From assembly GCF_017948455.1 (NCBI RefSeq), contig NZ_JAFFSU010000017.1, positions 1-64,000 on the forward strand: 64,000 bases of DNA, in the 5' to 3' direction. Made by a program: the position numbers and the translations under genes. Under the pieces are notes generated by a model. The model did no database searches. It had not been told where the DNA came from and worked only from the letters and a program-made list of their open reading frames with translations. Shown here in pieces: positions 33,069 to 42,031 of the stretch; positions within the stretch are counted from its first letter, which is position 1; the number at the start of each line of letters is the position of its first letter. The stretch comes from Streptomyces sp. GESEQ-4. Its GTDB lineage: Bacteria; Actinomycetota; Actinomycetes; Streptomycetales; Streptomycetaceae.

Positions 33069-35255
33069 GTGGCCGCACCGCCTCGTCCCCGTCCTTTTCT
33101 CGGGGAGCGTGCCACGGCCGACGCTGTGTACCCCTTCGTGGTGCAGGCCGAGCATGCGGGGCAAGCCATCAGCGGGCACCACAACCAGAACTATGTGCTG
33201 CCGCTCCCGGAGAGCGCTGCGCGGCTGTTGCACCGTGACGCCGGTACGTCCGTGACCGTGCGGATCCGGCGTGCCGAGGCGCTGCCTGTGGTGATCAGGA
33301 CCTGGGAGAACGAGGCAACGGTCCTGGATGCCATCAAAGGGGTCCTGCCGCACGTTCCGGAGTGCCTCGTTAAAGGGGACGACTTCGCTATCCACAGCTA
33401 TGTGGAAGGCGTTCCGCTCTCCAGCGTCTGCGGCAATGGCAAGCCTGTCGACACACTGCTCATCAAGGCGCTGGCCGGCCTGCTCGCCCAGATGACCCAG
33501 GTGCGGCTCGGTGTGCTGCCTCCGCTGCCGAAGGTCTGGCCGAGCAACCATCTGGACAGCCAGGGGTTTCTGCAGACCCTGGCGCACCTCGCGGACGAGC
33601 AGATCAGGCAGCCCAACTGGGCGGAGTTCGGCGGACTGTTCGCGGCGCTCGGCGTCCCGGAGGACGCCATGGTCCGCCTGGCCGCGCGGGTCCCCGTGAT
33701 GGCGCGGCGACCGTACAGCCTGCTCCACGCGGACCTCCACCGGGACAACCTGATCCTGCCGTACGCCGCCGAACCGCCCCTCATCTGCGTCGACTGGGAG
33801 CTGGCGACCTACGGCGATCCGCTGCACGACCTCGCGACACATCTCGTGCGCATGCGGTACCCGTCCCATCAGCGGGCCGAGGTGGTCGACGCTTGGGCGG
33901 AGGCGATGCAGGAGACCCGCCCCGCCGCGGTCAACGGTCTGGGCCGGGACCTGCGCAGCTACCTCGCCTTCGAGCTGGCCCAGTCGGTCTACCCGGACGT
34001 GATGCGCGCCGCGCGGTCGCTGGAGGAATCCTTCACTCAGAACAGCCTGGACGAGGCGACGCTGGAGGTGCACCGGGCCCTCGAGGCGGCGGCCGAACCG
34101 CTCCGGCTCGGCAAGGTGCCGAGCAAGGAGGAGATCGAAGGCGCCCTCTTCCGGTGGCTGGCGTCGCGGAACCAGCGCGTCGGTGGGGGCCGGGACCTGA
34201 TCGCGCGGGCCTTCACCTGGGAGCCGGACCGACGCCTTCCCGAGCACCCCGAATTCCCGGACTCCGCCGTGACGGATGCCCTGATGGCGGAAGGGGCCGC
34301 CCCGGCGGGCCAGGTGTTCAAGGGGACCGCGCATCTGAACACGGTGGTCCGGGTGCCGGACATCGAATTTCCCGTCGTCGTACGGCGCAGGCTGCTGGGC
34401 GTCTGCCGCCGGGAACGCAGCTTTCTCAGTGAGCACGCGGTGCTGCGGGCCATCGAGGAATCGCCCGCGCGGGTGGCGGCGCCGAGGGGGCTCGCGCTCG
34501 GTCGGGGCTATCCCGGTGACCCATTCACCATTCACACGTACGTCGGACCCCATGACATCGGGCGGCCCCCCAGCCATCCCGTCCACGGACTGCTGCCCCA
34601 TGAGGCGGACGGGCTCGTCCGCCAGCTCGCCGCGCTGACGGAGGTCGACTACAAGCGGGTCGACCCCGCGGCCGGCGAAGGCGGGTTCCACCGCTGGCTG
34701 ACCGAACAACTCATCTCTCTCGTCAGGCAGTTGCCGAAGGAATCCCAGCAACTGGCGCGGCAGCTCGGGCTGCCCGACGCAGATGGTCTGAGGCAACTCC
34801 TGTCCCGCCACGAGGTGACCGACCGGAAGCCGGCACTGCTGCACGGCGACCTCAACCCCTGGAACCTGGTCCGCCGTGACGACGTCCTGGCGCTGACCAT
34901 CATCGACTGGGAGATGGCGGTCGTCGGAGACCCGCTCTACGACCTCGTCCGGCACATACACCTCACCCCGACCCGGCCGGAGATCCGCGACCGGATGTTC
35001 CGGCTGTGGGAGCGCCTGTTGCCCCCGGAGTACACGTGTGACTGGCGCAGGGACTGGCGTGTGTACCGGTGGATCGAGATCGTGCGGTCCGCGTACATCG
35101 ACCTCGACCGGCTGGTCACCGGAGCGAGCCTGGACGCTCCCAACGTACGCCGTGCCGTGGATTCCTACGCCATGACACTGGCTGCCGCCAAAGGGTTGCT
35201 GGGCCTGCCCGACCGCCGGACGGCGAACCCCTATCTTGCCCGCGCTCTGGTCTAG
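33069..35255 (+). CDS. Tandem aminoglycoside-phosphotransferase-like kinase, two APH domains
   Basis: 728 residues. GGAG lies 6 nt before GTG 33069 (VAAPPRPRPFLGER), preferred over in-frame starts 85-250 nt upstream. Domain 1 has a loop SGHHNQNYVLPL, then catalytic LLHADLHRDNLIL with Asp222 and Asn227, and Mg-binding Asp242 (CVDWELATYGDPLHD). Domain 2 has LLHGDLNPWNLV with Asp594 and Asn599, and Asp613 (IIDWEMAVVGDPLYD). Both thus look active. The link region contains LFRWLASRNQRVGGGRD. Substrates of APH relatives range from antibiotics to small metabolites; this one is unknown. It lies between GntR-type gene 3 and the membrane-anchored protein, all on one strand. Confidence 0.85.
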   Translation: MAAPPRPRPFLGERATADAVYPFVVQAEHAGQAISGHHNQNYVLPLPESAARLLHRDAGTSVTVRIRRAEALPVVIRTWENEATVLDAIKGVLPHVPECLVKGDDFAIHSYVEGVPLSSVCGNGKPVDTLLIKALAGLLAQMTQVRLGVLPPLPKVWPSNHLDSQGFLQTLAHLADEQIRQPNWAEFGGLFAALGVPEDAMVRLAARVPVMARRPYSLLHADLHRDNLILPYAAEPPLICVDWELATYGDPLHDLATHLVRMRYPSHQRAEVVDAWAEAMQETRPAAVNGLGRDLRSYLAFELAQSVYPDVMRAARSLEESFTQNSLDEATLEVHRALEAAAEPLRLGKVPSKEEIEGALFRWLASRNQRVGGGRDLIARAFTWEPDRRLPEHPEFPDSAVTDALMAEGAAPAGQVFKGTAHLNTVVRVPDIEFPVVVRRRLLGVCRRERSFLSEHAVLRAIEESPARVAAPRGLALGRGYPGDPFTIHTYVGPHDIGRPPSHPVHGLLPHEADGLVRQLAALTEVDYKRVDPAAGEGGFHRWLTEQLISLVRQLPKESQQLARQLGLPDADGLRQLLSRHEVTDRKPALLHGDLNPWNLVRRDDVLALTIIDWEMAVVGDPLYDLVRHIHLTPTRPEIRDRMFRLWERLLPPEYTCDWRRDWRVYRWIEIVRSAYIDLDRLVTGASLDAPNVRRAVDSYAMTLAAAKGLLGLPDRRTANPYLARALV

Positions 35256-35342
35256 GGAGACCATGACACCACCCAACGGTGGCTTGCCCACGGGCATATG
35301 ACGTTGCGTCGGTTGCGGACGACGTGCGGAGGGGGCGGGGGC

Positions 35343-36224
35343 ATGCTTCAGCGGGGGAGCCGATCGACCGACGACAGTGTGGGCAGGCGGCTGAGGCGCG
35401 TTCAGGAACGCTATGAACCCGCGGTGACCCGCGTCCTGCTGGCCGCGGTCTTCGTCACCGGACTGCTCGCCCAGTTCGTGAAGCCGGTCGGCGACGCCCT
35501 GCAGGGCAAGGCGTATCTCGGTGGCGCCCTGCTCAGCCTGGTCGGCTATGTGCTGTACGACGCGGTGAAGGACCTCTCCTCGTCGGTGCGGGTGCCGGCG
35601 CGGCCGCTGGTGAACTCCAGCCAACTCGGCAGTTTCGTCAGCGAGGCCTTCCAGACCAGGAAAGTGGAGATAAGTTTCCTCGGCTATACCGGCGAGACCC
35701 TCTACAACGAGCTGTACCACCGTCTGGAGGACCTGTCCGACAACCCCGGCCCCACCCGGAGGGTCTCGGTGCGGATGCTCGTCCCGGACTTCGGGCAGCA
35801 GATGACTGTCCCCGCGAAGGTGGGCCACGACGGACGGCCGGTCGACGACGAGGCGTTCCGTGACCGCATGTCCGGGCGGTGCCAGGAGTACGAGGAGAAG
35901 CTGTCGGACATCGCCGACCGGCTCACCGCCACCGGCAGACTGGTCGTCGAGTGTGAGTACCGCTGCTATCCGGGCATCCCGCGCGACAAGATCTGCATCT
36001 TCAACCGCGTACAGGTGCTGCACGGTCTGTACGACCTGTCCGTGCGGATGCACCACCGGGGCGAGGACTACTTCGACCCGAAGGGATACAGGACCGACCT
36101 CAACGTCTGGTCCCGGCAGGGCACGGCTGCCGCGGAGGAAGCCGTCACCACCTGGATCAAGCACTTCGACGACCTCTGGGACCTCGCCACGGTTCCGGCC
36201 TGGCGGCAGGGCGTCGCGCCCTGA
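35343..36224 (+). CDS. Two-TM protein carrying the same domain as the GntR-type regulators
   Basis: 293 residues from ATG 35343, preceded by GGAGGGGGCGG. TM segments at about 30-46 and 58-75 come first. From about 95 to 285 lies the domain shared with the three GntR-type regulators: LGSFVSEAFQTRKVEISFL, VSVRMLVPDFGQQM, ICIFNRVQVLHGLYDLSVR and a terminal WIKHFDDLWDLA. So the same domain occurs both tethered to a DNA-binding head and tethered to the membrane. No catalytic residues are conserved among the four copies that I can see. Confidence 0.8.
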   Translation: MLQRGSRSTDDSVGRRLRRVQERYEPAVTRVLLAAVFVTGLLAQFVKPVGDALQGKAYLGGALLSLVGYVLYDAVKDLSSSVRVPARPLVNSSQLGSFVSEAFQTRKVEISFLGYTGETLYNELYHRLEDLSDNPGPTRRVSVRMLVPDFGQQMTVPAKVGHDGRPVDDEAFRDRMSGRCQEYEEKLSDIADRLTATGRLVVECEYRCYPGIPRDKICIFNRVQVLHGLYDLSVRMHHRGEDYFDPKGYRTDLNVWSRQGTAAAEEAVTTWIKHFDDLWDLATVPAWRQGVAP

Positions 36225-36257
36225 GGTCACCGCCACCGCGATGCGTAGGCTCACCCC

Positions 36258-36866
36258 ATGAGCGAGATCGGCCTGCGTGAGCGCAAGAAGCGGCGGATGT
36301 ATCAGTCCGTGTCGGACATCGCCATCCGGCTGTTCCTGGAGAAGGGCTTCGATGCTGTCTCCGTGGCGGAGATCGCCGCAGCGGCCGAGATCTCCAAGCC
36401 GACGCTGTTCCGGTACTTCCCGGCGAAGGAGGACCTCGTCCTGTACCGGATCGCCGATCACGAGGACGAGGCCGCGCGGGTTGCCGGTCAGGGTGGCCAG
36501 GCGCCTCTTGTCGCGCTGCGGCGGCACTTTCTGGAGGGGCTGGAGCGGGGTGATCCCATCACCGGGATGAATGACCATCCTCAGGTGGTGGCGTTTCACG
36601 CGCTGCTGTACGGGACTCCGGCCCTGGTCGCGGGGATGTACGGCCATCTGGAGCGGTCGGAGGCCGCGCTGGCCGAGGCGCTCGGTGGGGATCTGGACGC
36701 CCGGCTGGCCGCCGGGCAGATCGTGGCCGTGCGGCGGATCCTCGCGCAGGAGAACTGGCGGCGGATCAGGGGAGGGGAGTCGGTGGCGGAGGTGCGGCGG
36801 GATGCGATCGCGGCCGCCGAGCGGGCGTTCGCGCAGCTGGAAGGCGCGTTTCCGTTCCTCACCTGA
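36258..36866 (+). CDS. TetR-family regulator
   Basis: 202 residues. HTH: RMYQSVSDIAIRLFLEKGFDAV, AEIAAAAEISKPTLFRYFPAKEDLV. The helical ligand domain has no recognisable subfamily. It precedes the helicase-like gene by 57 nt in the same orientation and may control it. Confidence 0.93.
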   Translation: MSEIGLRERKKRRMYQSVSDIAIRLFLEKGFDAVSVAEIAAAAEISKPTLFRYFPAKEDLVLYRIADHEDEAARVAGQGGQAPLVALRRHFLEGLERGDPITGMNDHPQVVAFHALLYGTPALVAGMYGHLERSEAALAEALGGDLDARLAAGQIVAVRRILAQENWRRIRGGESVAEVRRDAIAAAERAFAQLEGAFPFLT

Positions 36867-36888
36867 AGTTGATACGTGGTAAGAAATG

Positions 36889-36916
36889 TTACTCGGTTGC
36901 GTTATTCCGGTACGCT
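36889..36916 (+). promoter_or_regulatory. Candidate leaderless promoter of the HelR-like gene
   Basis: TTACTC (36889-36894) and TACGCT (36911-36916) are 16 bp apart; TACGCT ends 7 nt before ATG 36924, and no SD precedes it. A rifamycin-associated inverted repeat was not found here. Confidence 0.45.
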
Positions 36917-36923
36917 TTCTGGA

Positions 36924-38981
36924 ATGACGTCTCCCGACCCCGCCCTCCAGGACTCCCTCCACCGCGAACGCGCCCACCATGACCGCTGCCGCACCGCCCT
37001 CGCCGCCATGGTCGACGGCGCCCAGGGCCATGTCGTCACCGGCGAGGACGTCTCCGCCTCCGGTGCCGACGCCGAAGTGCTCGGGTACCGGCTGCGCAGC
37101 CGGGCCAAGGAGATGCGGGAACTGCCTGAAGGGCCCCTGTTCTTCGGTCGGTTGGATTTCCGGACCGACAGTGAGCACGGCGGGCAGCACTATCACATCG
37201 GGCGGTTGCGGATCACCGAGCGCCCCGCCGTCCCGCCCCTCGTCGTCGACTGGCGCGCGCCCGTCTCCCGGGCCTTCTACCAGGCCAGTGCCCGTGATCC
37301 ACAGGGCGTGCTGGTCCGGCGGCGGTTCGGCTGGGCGCCCGGCAGCCGCGGTGACTCGACCGACCTGTCCGGGCTGGAGGACGAGCACCTCGGGCGCGGC
37401 GAGGAGTGCGTCAGCGGCATCGTCACCCGCGAGATCGAACGGCCCCGTGTCGGGCCCATGCGGGACATCGCGGCGACCATCCAGCCCGAGCAGGACGATC
37501 TCGTACGAGGTGATCTCGCCGAGTCGGTGTGCGTGCAGGGCGCTCCGGGGACAGGGAAGACCGCCGTCGGTCTCCATCGCGCCGCCTATCTCCTCTACAC
37601 CCACCCGCAGCGCATCCGGCGCGGCGGGCTGCTCATCCTCGGGCCCAACCGCACCTTCCTCTCCTACATCTCCGAAGTGCTGCCGGCCCTCGGCGAGACC
37701 GGCGTACGGCAGTCCACGCTCATCGAGGAGATCGCCAGGCATCCCGTGAGCGGCAGGGACGAGCCGGCCGCCGCCCTCCTCAAACACGACGCCCGGATGG
37801 CCGACGTGCTGCGGCGGGCGCTGTACGCGCGCGTGTCGGTCGAGAGCGCCGACTCCCTTGCCGTTCCGGACGGTTCGTACCGGTGGCGGGTGTCCGGTGA
37901 GGAGCTCCAGCGGATCGTCGCGGGCGTGCGGGCCGAGCAGCCGCCGTACGCCATCGGGCGGGAGCGGGTGCGGACGCGGATCGTGGAGCGCATCCGGGCG
38001 CAGGCGGAGCGGCGTGCGGGGGCGGTGCCGGGCGCCTGGGTGCGGAAGATCGAGCGGGCGCGGGCGATCGGCGAGCGCCTGGACGCCGTATGGCCGCGCG
38101 TGCGCCCCGAGGAGGTCGTCGCCGAACTCCTCACCGACGCCGATGTGTTGGCAGGGGCCGCCGACGGGGTGTTCGACGCCGACGAGCAGAAGGCGCTGCT
38201 GTGGGCGCGACCGCCGCGTTCCTGGAAGAGCGCACGCTGGTCGGCCGCCGATCTCGTCCTGCTCGACGAGGTCGCCGGGCTCATGGAGCATCCCCAGGGA
38301 TACGGCCATCTCGTCGTCGACGAGGCGCAGGACCTCTCCCCGATGGAGTGCCGGGCCATCGCCCGCCGGGCGTCCTTCGGATCGCTGACCGTGCTCGGGG
38401 ATCTGGCACAGGGGACCACGCCCTGGGCCGCGCGATCCTGGCCCGCGCTCCTCGCCCACCTCGGAAAACCGGACGCCGCCGTGGTCCCGCTCACCACCGG
38501 ATTCCGGATGCCGCAGGCCGTCGTAGACCTGGCGAACCGGCTCCTGGCACGGCTGGACGTAGAAGTGGCCCCCGCCCGGTCGCTGCGCGGCGACGGTGAG
38601 TTGAGCTTTCGGGAGACGGCGTCCGGTGATCTGCCGGGTGCGGTCGTCGCGGCCGTGCGCGCCGCGCTCGACCGCGAAGGGTCCATCGGAGTCATCACCG
38701 CCGATGTGGACGAGGACCGGATGCGGTCGGCGCTCGGTGCGGCCGGGATCGAGGATGCCCGGGTGTCCGTCGTGCCCGCGAGCCTCGTCAAGGGGCTCGA
38801 GTACGACCACGTCGTCGCCGTCGAGCCCGCGACGATCGCGGAGGCGGAGGAGCGGGGGCTGCACCGGCTGTACGTCGTCGTGACCCGGGCGGTGTCGCGG
38901 CTGGAGGTGGTGCATGGGCGGCCGTTGCCGTTCGAGGCGGGTCCGGCAGCGCGCCCCGATAGGGGCGCGGGGCTGTGCTGA
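36924..38981 (+). CDS. helR: HelR/HelD-type RNA polymerase-recycling ATPase (UvrD-like)
   Basis: 685 residues. N-terminal coiled-coil/secondary-channel region (LHRERAHHDRCRTALAAMV, then EVLGYRLRSRAKEM), Walker A GAPGTGKT at 206-213 and Walker B DEAQD at 466-470, with motifs RFRMPQAVV-like (TTGFRMPQAVVDLANRLL), SLVKGLEYDHVV and YVVVTRAVSRLEVV of superfamily 1. HelD/HelR proteins remove stalled RNA polymerase from DNA, and some, named HelR, protect it against rifamycins. I am sure of the HelD class and less sure of the HelR subclass. Confidence 0.88.
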   Translation: MTSPDPALQDSLHRERAHHDRCRTALAAMVDGAQGHVVTGEDVSASGADAEVLGYRLRSRAKEMRELPEGPLFFGRLDFRTDSEHGGQHYHIGRLRITERPAVPPLVVDWRAPVSRAFYQASARDPQGVLVRRRFGWAPGSRGDSTDLSGLEDEHLGRGEECVSGIVTREIERPRVGPMRDIAATIQPEQDDLVRGDLAESVCVQGAPGTGKTAVGLHRAAYLLYTHPQRIRRGGLLILGPNRTFLSYISEVLPALGETGVRQSTLIEEIARHPVSGRDEPAAALLKHDARMADVLRRALYARVSVESADSLAVPDGSYRWRVSGEELQRIVAGVRAEQPPYAIGRERVRTRIVERIRAQAERRAGAVPGAWVRKIERARAIGERLDAVWPRVRPEEVVAELLTDADVLAGAADGVFDADEQKALLWARPPRSWKSARWSAADLVLLDEVAGLMEHPQGYGHLVVDEAQDLSPMECRAIARRASFGSLTVLGDLAQGTTPWAARSWPALLAHLGKPDAAVVPLTTGFRMPQAVVDLANRLLARLDVEVAPARSLRGDGELSFRETASGDLPGAVVAAVRAALDREGSIGVITADVDEDRMRSALGAAGIEDARVSVVPASLVKGLEYDHVVAVEPATIAEAEERGLHRLYVVVTRAVSRLEVVHGRPLPFEAGPAARPDRGAGLC

Positions 38982-39021
38982 TATGCGGCTCCGCCGCGCG
39001 GGCGCGACCAGCCACGACGCA
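38951..39021. repeat. Hairpin repeat at the end of the HelR-like gene
   Basis: GCGCCCC-GATA-GGGGCGC (38951-38968) overlaps the last codons, followed by a GC-rich tail with more short inverted repeats (GCGGCTCCGCCGC at 38986-38998). I recall this kind of element recurring at gene ends in streptomycetes. It can terminate both convergent transcripts. Confidence 0.65.
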
Positions 39022-39048
39022 CCCGCAGACAACGGCCGTCCGCCGGGC

Positions 39049-39882
39049 TCAGGCCGATTCCAGTAGCGGGATCAACTGCTCTTCCTCGTACGTCAGATGC
39101 TCCTCCAACTCCGTCGCCAGCCGTTCCACCTCCGCGTGAGCGGACCCCGCGTCCGACCCGGCGGACACAGCGGCCCGCAGTTCCTCCACCAGCTCGGCGA
39201 TCCGCTCGTGCTCCTCCCGCAGCCGGGTCAGGACGGGCGCGGCCTCGGGGTGCCGGTCGGCGAGGACCGGGAACATGCCCATGTCCTCGGCGGTGTGGTG
39301 GTAGTGCAGGCCATGGCAGAAGGTGAGGCAGTTGACGCGGAGTTGGGCGCCGAGAGCGGTGCCGTCGGCCATCTCCTTGCGGATCAGGGCGAGTTCACGG
39401 CGGAAGCCGTCGTGGATGACCTTGATCGCCTCGCCGAGGGAGCCGGCCCTGATATTCGGCGGGCCGTCCTGTTCGATCTCGTAGAGGGCGACCACCGGTA
39501 TCACGCGGCCCGCCTTCTCCTCGTACGCCGCCCAGCCCGGCTCCGCCTCGACGGCCCGCGCGAAGGCCTGGTCGCGTTCCTCGCCCGCCAGGACGACGGC
39601 GCGCGCGGGATACGTGAACGCGCCGCTCTCGACGGTGACTTGGGGGTTGGCGCGGAGGTTGTGGTACCAGGCGGGATGCCGGGGGGAACCGCCGGCCGAG
39701 GCGATGACGAGGACGCGTTCGGCGCCGTCGGGGAGGTAGCCGAGGGGTGTGGTGTGCGGGGTGCCGGTGCGGGCTCCGGTGGTGGTCAGCAGCAGGAGCC
39801 GGGCGCCTTCGAAGTAGCCGCCGACCGCGCCGTTGTTGGCGCGGAACTCATCGATGACCTGCTGGTTGAAGTCGTTGGGCAT
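39049..39882 (-). CDS. F420-dependent nitroreductase-like domain fused to hemerythrin
   Basis: 277 residues. N-terminal ~135 residues are of the deazaflavin (F420)-binding DDN/PPOX type (FEGARLLLLTTTGARTGTPHTTPLGYLPD, SAGGSPRHPAWYHNLRANPQV). From about 145 to the end it is a hemerythrin HHE domain (VIHDGFRRELALI, FCHGLHYHHTAEDMGMFP, LREEHERIAELVEEL, HLTYEEEQLIPLL), with His and Glu ligands for a di-iron site. The combination suggests a redox enzyme that couples F420H2 to oxygen or NO sensing. No TM segment. Confidence 0.9.
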   Translation of the reverse strand: MPNDFNQQVIDEFRANNGAVGGYFEGARLLLLTTTGARTGTPHTTPLGYLPDGAERVLVIASAGGSPRHPAWYHNLRANPQVTVESGAFTYPARAVVLAGEERDQAFARAVEAEPGWAAYEEKAGRVIPVVALYEIEQDGPPNIRAGSLGEAIKVIHDGFRRELALIRKEMADGTALGAQLRVNCLTFCHGLHYHHTAEDMGMFPVLADRHPEAAPVLTRLREEHERIAELVEELRAAVSAGSDAGSAHAEVERLATELEEHLTYEEEQLIPLLESA

Positions 39883-40112
39883 GCGTGTGTGTTCTCACTT
39901 CTTTCTCGATCGCTGATATCCCATGCGGATGTGCACGGGGCTGGAGCTACGGCGAAGAAAAAGAAGCGGCGGGCCTCTCGCCCGCGCCGGCCTCACTCAG
40001 AGGCCGGGCACCCAACTCGCTCACGGCACAAGGCCGACCCGGCAGTCATGGACGGGACGTTAACCGGGGCAGAGGATGCGCGGCAAGCACGTTTGTCCGA
40101 TCCTGTTGAACG

Positions 40113-40613
40113 ATGCTCCTTTTTCTGGATGTGGACGGGACGCTGATCCCGTTCGGGGCGACCTGGCCCTACCCGGAGTACGAGGCACGGTTCGCGCTGC
40201 CGGAGGGCGCCGGCCATCCGCTGCTGCCCCGCGTCGATCCTGGGCTCGGGGCCCGGCTCACCGCGCTGGACTGCGAGTTGGTGTGGGCCACGACCTGGAT
40301 GGACGACGCCAACGAATGCCTGGCGCCCTGGCTCGGCCTGCCCTCGCTGCCACTGGTCGACTGGCCGGGCGGCGGCGAGGGCAAGCCACGCGGCCTGCAC
40401 TGGAAGACCCGGGCGCTGGTCGCCTGGGCGGACGGGCGGCCCTTCGTCTGGGTCGACGACGAGATCACCGACGTGGACCGGGAGTGGGTGGCCGCCCATC
40501 ACCCCGTACGGGCGCTGCTGCATCGCGTGGATCACCGGTACGGGCTGACCGACGCGGACTTCCGGGTGCTGCGGCGGTGGGTCAGTGGGCGGTGCGGCCC
40601 AGAAGCTCGGTGA
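40113..40613 (+). CDS. HAD-like hydrolase, compact
   Basis: 166 residues. LLFLDVDGTLIPFG carries the nucleophile and acid aspartates; TTWMDDAN and WVDDEITDVDREWV are the later motifs. It has no cap insertion and resembles NYN/NIF-type HADs. Its 3' end overlaps the convergent imine-reductase-like gene by 32 bp. Confidence 0.88.
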   Translation: MLLFLDVDGTLIPFGATWPYPEYEARFALPEGAGHPLLPRVDPGLGARLTALDCELVWATTWMDDANECLAPWLGLPSLPLVDWPGGGEGKPRGLHWKTRALVAWADGRPFVWVDDEITDVDREWVAAHHPVRALLHRVDHRYGLTDADFRVLRRWVSGRCGPEAR

Positions 40614-41475
40614 CCCGGATGAACCCGTCCGTGCCGTGCCCGAGCCCGATCGCCCGGCGGGCCTGGCCCTCGACGGCGCGCATCACGCTCGCCTCGATGC
40701 CGTGGGCCTCGGAGGCGTGGACGATATGAGCCATGGAGGAGACGGCCGAGGTGATCGGGTTGAGTTCGCCGGAGTAGGTGCCGTCATCGGCGTCACCCGC
40801 GAACTCCTCGAACAGCGGTGGCAGGATCGCGCCGATGCCCTGCGCGAAGGGCGCCAGCTCGCGTGCCGTGACGCCCTCGGCACGGGCCACCGCGAGCGCG
40901 TGCGCATAGCCCGCCATCGCCGTCCAGAAGATGTCGAGCAGGGCGACGTCGTAGGCGGCGGCGCGTGCGATGTCCTCGCCGAGGTGGGTGTGGGTGCCGC
41001 CGAGTGTGTCGAGGACGGGGCGGTGCTCGCCGTAGACCTCCTCGGGGCCGCTGAGCAGGAACACCGCGTCGGGCGTGCCGATGGTCGGGGTCGGCGTCAT
41101 GATCGCGCCGTCCAGGTAGCGGATGCCGTGCGCGGCGGCCCAGCCGGCCGTGTCGCGGGCGCGGTCCGGGGTATCGGCGCTGAGATTGACGACCGTACGG
41201 CCCTTGAGAGCGGCCGTGACGGCGTCCTCGCGGAGGACCGCGTCGGAGGCGTCGTAGTTCACCACGCAGACCACGGTGAGCGGGCTGGCGGCCACCGCCT
41301 CCTCGGCTGACCCGGCCGCCGCCGCCCCGCGCTCGACCAGCTCCCGTTCCCTGCCGGGGGTGCGATTCCATACGGTGGTCCGCAGACCGGCGTCGACGAA
41401 GGCACCGGCCAGGGCCCGGCCCATCGGACCCAGGCCGAGGACGGTGACGGCGGACTGGTCGTCGTACGAAGACAT
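40582..41475 (-). CDS. Imine reductase-like NAD(P)-dependent oxidoreductase
   Basis: 297 residues. Rossmann motif VTVLGLGPMGRALAGAFVDAG, conserved WNRTPGR, VNLSADTPDRARD and a C-terminal helical domain with the IRED-type NPITSAVSSMAH region. The family includes imine reductases and beta-hydroxyacid dehydrogenases; the substrate is unknown. It is divergent from the HxlR regulator across a 49-nt gap. Confidence 0.9.
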   Translation of the reverse strand: MSSYDDQSAVTVLGLGPMGRALAGAFVDAGLRTTVWNRTPGRERELVERGAAAAGSAEEAVAASPLTVVCVVNYDASDAVLREDAVTAALKGRTVVNLSADTPDRARDTAGWAAAHGIRYLDGAIMTPTPTIGTPDAVFLLSGPEEVYGEHRPVLDTLGGTHTHLGEDIARAAAYDVALLDIFWTAMAGYAHALAVARAEGVTARELAPFAQGIGAILPPLFEEFAGDADDGTYSGELNPITSAVSSMAHIVHASEAHGIEASVMRAVEGQARRAIGLGHGTDGFIRVTELLGRTAH

Positions 41476-41524
41476 GCTTCAACTCCCGTAAAATGTGCGG
41501 TAATTGATGACAAAGGGGGCGAGG

Positions 41525-41863
41525 ATGACGCGCAGCCGTGCTCAGGACACGAATGTCTGCGGAGTGACCGCCGCGATCGCGGTGATCGACGGCAAGTGGA
41601 AGCCGACCCTGCTGTGGCTGCTGGAATCAGGCCCGCAGCGGCCCGGCGAACTGCGGCGCCGGCTGCCCGGGCTCACCGAGAAGGTGCTGACCCAGGCGCT
41701 GCGCGAGATGGAGGCGGACGGTCTGGTGCACCGGGAGGTGCACGACGTACTCCCGCTGAAGACGGTCTACTCCCTGACCGGCTTCGGCCGTGAACTCTCC
41801 GAACTCCTCGCTCCCCTCTCCGACTGGGGCCACCGCCGCCTGGACCGGCTCCGCGCCTCCTGA
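41525..41863 (+). CDS. HxlR-family regulator
   Basis: 112 residues from ATG 41525 (MTRSRAQDTNVCG), GGGGGCG just upstream. MarR-like winged helix of HxlR type: AVIDGKWKPTLLWLLESGPQRPGELRRRLPGLTEKVLTQ. Cys near residue 11 could be a redox sensor, as in HypR or QorR. Divergent to the imine-reductase-like gene, its likely target. Confidence 0.9.
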   Translation: MTRSRAQDTNVCGVTAAIAVIDGKWKPTLLWLLESGPQRPGELRRRLPGLTEKVLTQALREMEADGLVHREVHDVLPLKTVYSLTGFGRELSELLAPLSDWGHRRLDRLRAS

Positions 41864-42031
41864 CCTCGCGACTTCAGCCTCGCCCGAGGGCCGCGCGCTG
41901 CCAAGTACCCACTTTTTTGTGGGTACTCCGGGACGGGGCGGGAGGGATCTTTCCGGTACGCCGACGCGAGTACGCGGGGTTACTCCCGCTGTCAGACGAC
42001 CTCGCCGCCCCCGCCCGGCACCGTGTTGCAC

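Noticed and set aside
36840..36923. Rifamycin-associated element upstream of the HelR-like gene
   Set aside because: I searched by eye for the usual ~19-bp inverted repeat and found none.
33027..39032. A 2001-codon open frame on the minus strand
   Set aside because: It lies antisense to the kinase, membrane-anchored, TetR and helicase genes, is rich in Arg/Pro/Gly, and has no motif or SD; it is a GC-bias shadow.
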